From the NCBI GenBank assembly GCA_910578795.1, contig CAJTSD010000018.1, forward strand, positions 1 through 64,000: a stretch of DNA of 64,000 bases, in the 5' to 3' direction. Shown here piece by piece: positions 58,582 through 64,000 of the stretch (the first letter of the stretch is position 1; every line of letters begins with the position of its first letter). The notes below the pieces were generated by a model that did not search any database, was not told the origin of the DNA, and was given only the letters and a program-made list of their open reading frames with translations. A program made the translations under genes and the position numbers. The DNA comes from an uncultured Lachnospiraceae bacterium (GTDB lineage: Bacteria; Bacillota; Clostridia; Lachnospirales; Lachnospiraceae).

Positions 58582-59404
58582 TTTCCTCAGCTCCGCCTTC
58601 TTCACCTTCGCCAACCATATCCTCTAACATATCCATCGCCAACTGCCTTGCAATCTCCTCCGAGCGGAACGGATCGCTTGTACCCTTAGGATACTCCGCA
58701 ATGTCAGGCGCCTCATACTCCTTATCCGTTCCCGCAAGACTGTAAAAATAAATATCAATATTTCCCTCAAGGACACCGTACTCCTCGTTCTTCGTATAAA
58801 CGATATTATCAATACCGATGCGGTTATCAGATTCATAAATCTGCTGAATAACAGACTTTAATTCCGTATAGGTCGTTTGGTTTACATAAACAGCATGTTT
58901 TTGTGTAAAGACCAGACTCTCGTCAAGCCCCTCGATCGCCGCCGCAGTGACAAGATACGGTTCTACTGCATAAACGCTCTCCTTCTCCTCCATGTTGATT
59001 GCGTCAAAGTCAATCGTATTGCGCTCTCCAAGCTCTACCGCAAGCATAATCGCATCCTCCTCACGTGCATCAGCAGGATACGCATCCATAATGGAATTGA
59101 TTTCAGCCTTGATTTCCTCAATCTCAACCTTGTACGCTTCCATATTTGTGTTGTACTCCTCAAGCTCATTAACGACCACGCGAAGGTCATCATTCGACTT
59201 CTGAAGCTCCTCCGTACGCTGCGTAAAGTCCAAATACACAAACACATAAACGACCACAAGCGCCAAAACACCGACAAGCGTCACGCCCAAAAACGTTTTT
59301 TGGTTAAAATAACTTTTCAGTGATTTGGATTCCTTCGCCTGTTTATCCTTTTTTACGTTCTTATCTTTTACCTTTTTTTCTTTTACTTTCTTTTCCTTAG
59401 CCAT
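58571..59404 (-). CDS. PilO-like pilus alignment protein
   Basis: A 277-residue protein with a Lys-rich N-terminus (repeated KEKKVK), one TM helix (about 38-56: FLGVTLVGVLALVVVYVFVYL), a coiled coil (EELQKSNDDLRVVVNELEEYN) and a ferredoxin-like C-terminal domain. This is the PilO layout. It follows the PilM-PilN fusion, the normal PilM-N-O order. Confidence 0.82.
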   Translation of the reverse strand: MAKEKKVKEKKVKDKNVKKDKQAKESKSLKSYFNQKTFLGVTLVGVLALVVVYVFVYLDFTQRTEELQKSNDDLRVVVNELEEYNTNMEAYKVEIEEIKAEINSIMDAYPADAREEDAIMLAVELGERNTIDFDAINMEEKESVYAVEPYLVTAAAIEGLDESLVFTQKHAVYVNQTTYTELKSVIQQIYESDNRIGIDNIVYTKNEEYGVLEGNIDIYFYSLAGTDKEYEAPDIAEYPKGTSDPFRSEEIARQLAMDMLEDMVGEGEEGGAEENAQ

Positions 59405-59418
59405 GTCGCTCTCCCCCC

Positions 59419-61002
59419 TTACTGCGTCGTTGTGCCGGCTGCCGCATCCGCAGCGCCTTCAGGTGCAGGAGGCTGTGCCGAAGGCACAGGCGGTGTCAAA
59501 ACCTCAGCCCTGTATGTACACGTCACCGTAAAATTAACCGTCTTCACTTCATTTCCCTGAGCAGTCTGTATCATAATATCCTCAAGCGTATCCTCGGTAA
59601 CCTCCTCAATCAGGCTCTCAACCGTCACACTCTCAAGCGATTCAAACTCACGCAGCATCTTGATAATACCTGCCGCGGTTTCCTTATCACCCACACGGAT
59701 TGTCATAACACACTGCTCGTCATCAGACGAAAAGTCTGTCAGCTCCACATCCGACGGCAGCTTTACCTCCAGCTCCTCAAAGAACTCTACAATCCCGTCA
59801 TTAAAATGCTCTGTAAGCTTATTCCCATACCGAATCTGCTCAATCAAATCCTTCAGTCCAAGGAACTTGTCATGTACCTCCCTTGCGGGCTCTAACTGCT
59901 GCTGCTGCCGTTGCAAAGAACTCTGCTCCGTAAGCGCCGTATTATAGGGAATCAGCGCCATGGAAAGCACCGCGCCAATCAGCACGATAAACAGAATAAT
60001 AACAAGTACGCACGCCGAAACATAATTCGTTTCATGGCGCTCCTTCTCCTTCTCCGCGTCAAAGCCCACACTAGAAACGCCCGCACCGATTGCCGTAGCG
60101 TACACGTTAATCATATTGTTATCCGCACGGCGTGTAATCGTCGAAGAACGCACATTCTCCAAAAAACGGCTTGGAATGCCCGTCTGCTGCGTCATCAGAT
60201 CCGTAATGGACCAGTCGCGCGATCCGTCGCCGATAATATAAATCTGTGAAATCCTGCTGTCCTCATTGTTTGCCGAATAAAAGTCAACCAGTCGTGTGAC
60301 TGTTCCGGTCAATATGCTATAACATTCTTCCTTTTCGGGGAGAACGTCATCATCCATATGCCCTACCTGATAATTGACCGTACGCTGCATCATCATGATG
60401 CCCTGTCTTAAAATCGTAACAAGCGCGTTCTCGTCCTCGACCTTCACCGTCATAATGGCTTCCGAACCGGCATTGAGCTTTGTCGCCTGTATTACGGAAT
60501 TTCCTATGTAGTCAACATCCGCGATATAAAGCCCTAACGCTTCCGCAAGCCTTTCATATCCCGCAATCAGCTCCTTCTCCGCCGCCATGACAAGTACTTT
60601 GTGCTTTCCCGCATTATCTCCGTCACGGTATGTCTGAATCAAAAAGTGGGCAATTTTATAATCGCTTAAATCAATTGGAAAATATTCATTCAGATTGGAT
60701 TCAATATACGCACCAATTTGGTGCTCCTTCACCGACGCAACCGTAATCTCACGGCTGATGATCTTTGTCGAAAAAACAGTAAACAGCACACGCTTCGTCC
60801 GGATTTTGTTGTCCCTGAGTGCGTCGCGGATCTGCTCCTTTAATGCCTCCGTTTTTTCAGGATTGAGATAACCGTCCCGAATTGCCCCCTCCGGCGTCTT
60901 GGTTTCCACACACCGGTATACCTTCGGTTTTTTCTTTTGGTGGTCCATCTCTACAATCTTAATCGTCGAAAAACCAACCTCTATGCTCAACACTTTTGCC
61001 AT
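59419..61002 (-). CDS. PilM-PilN fusion protein (pilus assembly platform)
   Basis: A 527-residue protein. Residues 1-320 are an actin/FtsA-like PilM ATPase (VLSIEVGFSTIKIVEM, IIGDGSRDWSITDLM, AIGAGVS). Residues 335-365 form a TM helix (YVSACVLVIILFIVLIGAVLS), then a coiled coil and a PilN-like periplasmic-type domain. In Gram-negatives PilM and PilN are separate and PilN binds PilM with its N-terminal tail; here that contact is replaced by covalent fusion. It lies 14 bases from the PilO-like gene. Confidence 0.86.
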   Translation of the reverse strand: MAKVLSIEVGFSTIKIVEMDHQKKKPKVYRCVETKTPEGAIRDGYLNPEKTEALKEQIRDALRDNKIRTKRVLFTVFSTKIISREITVASVKEHQIGAYIESNLNEYFPIDLSDYKIAHFLIQTYRDGDNAGKHKVLVMAAEKELIAGYERLAEALGLYIADVDYIGNSVIQATKLNAGSEAIMTVKVEDENALVTILRQGIMMMQRTVNYQVGHMDDDVLPEKEECYSILTGTVTRLVDFYSANNEDSRISQIYIIGDGSRDWSITDLMTQQTGIPSRFLENVRSSTITRRADNNMINVYATAIGAGVSSVGFDAEKEKERHETNYVSACVLVIILFIVLIGAVLSMALIPYNTALTEQSSLQRQQQQLEPAREVHDKFLGLKDLIEQIRYGNKLTEHFNDGIVEFFEELEVKLPSDVELTDFSSDDEQCVMTIRVGDKETAAGIIKMLREFESLESVTVESLIEEVTEDTLEDIMIQTAQGNEVKTVNFTVTCTYRAEVLTPPVPSAQPPAPEGAADAAAGTTTQ

Positions 61003-61126
61003 TTGTTTTTCCCTCCAATTTCCATTTGATTCTTTTGCGTTGATTTCCTATACCTCTGGCATTCCCTCCGCCGCCAAAAAGCCGGGAGCATAAGAAATCA
61101 ACCCAATATAAACTTTTGTTGCATAA

Positions 61127-61933
61127 TTATGCATAAAAACCCAAATACCACGCAAGCATTCTGTCGCCCCAAAGTGCCGCAATAAAAATCCCTGCGGATA
61201 AATACGGTCCCATTGCAAGTACATGCTCAACCTTATTTTTTGTTGCAAATGCGTCAGCATTTGTAATTTCAGATGCCCTGGCATCTGAAATTTGCATACG
61301 GATGACATGAATCACGGAACCCAAAATACAGCCAAGCAAAAATCCCAGTATCACAAGCTTCCATCCTAAGAGCAGTCCTGCCGCCGCCATAAGCTTAATG
61401 TCGCCGCCGCCGATTCCCCGTCCCTTTGTAATCAGATAGAGCAGATACAGGGGCGCACTGACTGCAAAAAAGCCGATAACATATGCTGTCCAGTTCGGTA
61501 AGTCTGTCAGTACACGTATCAGCCCGAGCGCTGCGATAATCAAGTTAAACCCAAACGGGATTTCGTATGTCCGAAAGTCTATGACGGAAAGCGCAAGAAG
61601 TGCACTTGCCATAATACAGTAGAGTGCTGTCTCAATGGATATGCCATAGACGAAAAATATGGTAAGCCACAGAACACCGTTCAGCGCCTCGATAACCGGG
61701 TACTGAACGGAGATCCGCGCCTTACATTTACGACACCTTCCTCCCAAAGCCACCCAGCTGAACAGGGGTATGAGGTCATACCATTTCAGCTGGTACCCGC
61801 AGCTTGTGCAGTGGCTTCTTGTTGTGACTATATTTTCTTTTTTCGGCAACCGGCAGATGCATACGTTGAGGAAACTGCCGATTGTGATTCCGTATAGGAA
61901 TAGGATGATTGAGAAAAGTATAGTTGGGAGCAT
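61127..61933 (-). CDS. pilD: type IV prepilin peptidase / N-methyltransferase
   Basis: A 268-residue A24 aspartic peptidase with about eight TM helices. The N-terminal zinc-binding methyltransferase domain is complete (HCTSCGYQLKW and RCRKCKARI, four Cys), as are the catalytic Asp sites in SVIDFRTYEIP and GGGDIKLMAA. It cleaves the leaders of the pilins in this operon. ATG 61933 with AGGAAAGG upstream is chosen; the frame start at 61969 adds an unlikely tail. Confidence 0.93.
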   Translation of the reverse strand: MLPTILFSIILFLYGITIGSFLNVCICRLPKKENIVTTRSHCTSCGYQLKWYDLIPLFSWVALGGRCRKCKARISVQYPVIEALNGVLWLTIFFVYGISIETALYCIMASALLALSVIDFRTYEIPFGFNLIIAALGLIRVLTDLPNWTAYVIGFFAVSAPLYLLYLITKGRGIGGGDIKLMAAAGLLLGWKLVILGFLLGCILGSVIHVIRMQISDARASEITNADAFATKNKVEHVLAMGPYLSAGIFIAALWGDRMLAWYLGFYA

Positions 61934-61962
61934 GGGGGTGTCCTTTCCTGCATTTAAATCAT

Positions 61963-61979
61963 ATAACATTCAATGTTAT
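61963..61979 (-). other. hairpin overlapping the pilA stop
   Basis: ATAACATT c AATGTTAT overlaps the stop codon region. It lacks a T-run; it could stabilise pilA mRNA or partly reduce read-through into pilD. Confidence 0.35.
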
Positions 61980-62443
61980 GGTAAATCATTTGTTACAGTT
62001 ATAGCACCGTTAGCATCTACTTTTACAGTAACTACATACTGCGTCCAAGCTGTTTTGCTTGCGCAACGAGTACCACAAGTTGCAGTTCCTGTACCTATAG
62101 TCCCCGTAGCCAAACTTGCATTAATAAGCGCATCAGACACTGCACCTGCATTTGCACCAGTGATTGCTACATCTGCATTCGCTGTTACCGTTAATGTTGT
62201 ACCTGTTGTATCTGTTCCATAAGAACGACCACCAGCTAAATCCGTTTCAGAAGCCCATACCTGAAGTGCACTTGAGATTGCAGCGGCATTATCTCTATCT
62301 GTTGAATTTCTTGAACGTTCAACATACTTGATGTACTGAGGTGCAAGCACACCGATCAACACTGCCATAATTGCAATAACGATGATTAACTCCACGAGAG
62401 AGAAACCTTTGTTATCAAGCTTCTTTTCCTTTAAATTGTTCAT
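61976..62443 (-). CDS. pilA: major type IV pilin
   Basis: A 155-residue prepilin: leader MNNLKEKKLDNKG, cleavage before FSLVELIIVIAIMAVLIG (Glu5), then alpha1-C SRNSTDRDNAAAISSALQVW and a small globular head rich in Thr/Ala/Gly. The head holds a Cys pair in ATCGTRCASK that could form a disulfide. ATG 62443 has AAGGAG 11 bases upstream. It heads the operon behind a good sigma-A promoter and a long leader, fitting the most abundant subunit. Confidence 0.92.
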   Translation of the reverse strand: MNNLKEKKLDNKGFSLVELIIVIAIMAVLIGVLAPQYIKYVERSRNSTDRDNAAAISSALQVWASETDLAGGRSYGTDTTGTTLTVTANADVAITGANAGAVSDALINASLATGTIGTGTATCGTRCASKTAWTQYVVTVKVDANGAITVTNDLP

Positions 62444-62833
62444 TGGACTCACTTCTCCTTTTTCATTTTAAGTTTTTATGATTTGTCCGCACAATCACCG
62501 TACCAAATATGTATACATAATGTCCTCACTGCCACCCGTATACGCCGCCCCGAAAGGCGTCTTCCTAAGCAAACACGTGAAATCCATGTATGCAAAAGCG
62601 GTACAACCGCGGCACCATACAAATACATTATAAATCAAGCCACACAAAACTACAATCTTTTTACGTATTTTTATGCACATTTCATGTATTTTGCATGTAT
62701 TTTTTAGGACATTTTAAGGTATTTTTGGAGGCATACACAATACGTAAACCACTTATGTAACCAACAAATTCCAGCATTTCCACAGCCTGCCAGCTCCCCA
62801 TCCATTCACCCCTTCAACAATTCCCGCGCCGCC
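62444..62833. other. pilA leader and upstream intergenic region
   Basis: A 390-bp gap. It holds the pilA promoter, a roughly 175-nt 5' leader with GC-rich hairpins in an otherwise A/T-rich area (for example CGCCTTTCGGGGCGGCG near 62545-62561), and CATGTATTTT repeats at 62682-62702. The leader may be a regulatory RNA, but I could not match it to c-di-GMP-I, c-di-GMP-II or another named class. Confidence 0.5.
62627..62655 (-). promoter_or_regulatory. sigma-A promoter of the pilus operon
   Basis: Minus strand TTGTAG (62650-62655), 17-bp spacer, TATAAT (62627-62632), with the start codon about 175 bases downstream of the expected start. Confidence 0.7.
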
Positions 62834-63991
62834 TTAAACAGGATCCAAAAACGAATGATTTATCTTATCCGTAAAAAGCTTATACACGTCAATCATCTTT
62901 TGAATATTTTCCTTTCTGTCCAAATCTATTTCATCCAATTTTTCCACTTCATATCCTAGTTTTTCAAATTTCTCCATGCACCTCTTCATTTCATCATAAT
63001 CCTTTTCTGCTGCAGCATGGTAAATTGCTTTTATATACCAATCTGCACTTTTTTCATAAGCCACAATTGCATCACTTTGCATTCCTCTGCTAAAATATTC
63101 ATCCCCCATATCTCTATACCCACTAGCCAAAAGACGTTCATTTGACGGGTTTTCCCACTCTTTATGAGCCTCTTCCCTTTTATCCAAAGATTTTTGAAGC
63201 ATTTCAATTCGATCCAAAAACAATGTTTCATTCTCAGTGCTTTTACCTTTGTCATGATTTCTTTGATACATATACGTATCATATTCACTGTCTGCGGTTT
63301 CTAAAAGATTCGTATAATTTTCTGATCTGCTTCCCGCCGGCATATTATACTCCAAATTATTTAATAGTATTTCAGCCCTCACATTTTTTTCGTTTCCTTT
63401 AGAAATTTCCCCTACATAATAATCTTTCAAGGATCTTTCACTCATATATAGATCTTGATTAATCTTATATTCAACAACTGTCTTTTGAATACGTTGCGAA
63501 CTTTCATCTGAATTCACACTGTCTTTTGCCTCCTTATCATTTCCAAAAGATACTATTTCTTGTTCTATAGCCCCTTTTATTTTTAAAAATGTAAAAAAGC
63601 AGACAAATAACAAAATTCCTGCCATAATGCCTATGAAAAACTGCAAAAATACTATCCAATCTATTTTCTTTTCCTTTACATATGCAGCAATAGCTGAAAC
63701 TAATATATCCAAAAAACCGCCGCCCAAAATTTGAATTCCACAATCTGAAATATAGTCCCAAAAAACTCCACTGCAACCATTTTTGTCAGCATATTGATAA
63801 GTCACTTTAAAAGCTAAGGCAGTAATAACGCAAAGTATAACTTCTATAGAAACAATCCATATTTGTTTTTTGTTAAATCTCTTTTTGGAAATATTATTTT
63901 GTGTACTTTTTTGTTTTTTATTACCGACTCTGCCTTTTTTATTACCATAATTCAAATTGGCAGAACCAGTTCCATGCGCAGATTCTACCAT
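62834..63991 (-). CDS. hypothetical membrane protein with helical C-terminal domain (385 aa)
   Basis: N-terminal 40 residues are Lys/Asn-rich. TM helices follow at about 45-65, 86-108 and 112-136 (FLQFFIGIMAGILLFVCFFTF). The rest is a cytosolic or surface helical domain with a TPR-like stretch (YFSRGMQSDAIVAYEKSADWYIKA). ATG 63991 has GGAAAG just upstream at the window edge. Not recognised as a pilus component; base composition is A/T-rich compared with the pilin genes, so it may be more recently acquired. Confidence 0.7.
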   Translation of the reverse strand: MVESAHGTGSANLNYGNKKGRVGNKKQKSTQNNISKKRFNKKQIWIVSIEVILCVITALAFKVTYQYADKNGCSGVFWDYISDCGIQILGGGFLDILVSAIAAYVKEKKIDWIVFLQFFIGIMAGILLFVCFFTFLKIKGAIEQEIVSFGNDKEAKDSVNSDESSQRIQKTVVEYKINQDLYMSERSLKDYYVGEISKGNEKNVRAEILLNNLEYNMPAGSRSENYTNLLETADSEYDTYMYQRNHDKGKSTENETLFLDRIEMLQKSLDKREEAHKEWENPSNERLLASGYRDMGDEYFSRGMQSDAIVAYEKSADWYIKAIYHAAAEKDYDEMKRCMEKFEKLGYEVEKLDEIDLDRKENIQKMIDVYKLFTDKINHSFLDPV

Positions 63992-64000
63992 AACTTTCCT

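Noticed and set aside
62444..62632. c-di-GMP-I or -II riboswitch upstream of pilA
   Set aside because: The conserved GEMM core segments and tetraloop arrangement are not present; only generic hairpins are seen.

Overview
The window looks like the chromosome of a spore-forming, gut-type Firmicute, most probably a member of the Lachnospiraceae. The evidence is a full eight-gene spoIIIA operon, spoIVB, a galacto/lacto-N-biose (GH112) utilisation operon, a Gram-positive type IV pilus operon and strong AAGGAGG-type ribosome binding sites. No tRNA, rRNA or CRISPR array was found.

Layout. (1) Bases 1-4976 are the end of an integrative conjugative element (ICE): VirD4-type coupling protein (cut by the left edge), PcfB-like protein, RepA_N replication initiator with iteron-like repeats inside the gene, ParB, ParA and small ORFs. 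(2) Bases 4965-25506 are a minus-strand housekeeping and sporulation block: spoIVB, an RND efflux pump with its adaptor, recN, argR, nadK, tlyA, dxs, ispA, xseB, xseA, nusB, asp23-like, a transglutaminase-like lipoprotein, prfC and deoB. A small plus-strand secreted protein interrupts it. The asp23-nusB-xseAB-ispA-dxs-tlyA-argR-recN-spoIVB order is the conserved Firmicute order, in which spo0A would normally follow spoIVB. (3) Bases 26093-35506 hold a chemoreceptor, the spoIIIAA-AH operon behind a sigma-E-like promoter, pnp and rpsO. (4) Bases 35696-43930 hold an AraC regulator diverging from an ABC importer, GH112 phosphorylase and N-acetylhexosamine kinase operon. (5) Bases 44015-50578 hold a LysM/GH18 spore-type hydrolase, a subtilase without a prodomain facing a separate prodomain-like gene, araA and an EAL protein. 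(6) Bases 50822-63991 hold a decayed Rpn-type gene, a type IV pilus operon with a 1,363-residue minor pilin, and an orphan membrane protein.

Most notable points. The spoIVB reading frame stops exactly where the catalytic GMSGSP motif should be: it reads TGGIVQGM and then FTR-stop, and the adjoining DNA is the ICE end. The element therefore appears to be inserted into spoIVB at its active-site serine codon. This would either be a sporulation-inactivating insertion or a skin-like, excisable arrangement. Separately, an undescribed bipartite double-hairpin repeat of about 85 bp occurs three times, in both orientations, with paired changes in its stems. Two of the copies punctuate the GNB/LNB operon and one lies beside the spoIIIA promoter.

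Functional links. The importer, phosphorylase and kinase take up and phosphorolyse host-glycan disaccharides. The spoIIIA products build the mother-cell to forespore channel, and SpoIVB would normally act in the next checkpoint. The pilus operon encodes alignment proteins, major and minor pilins and the prepilin peptidase, but its motor ATPases and platform protein must lie elsewhere. All calls come from reading the sequence; no database search was run.
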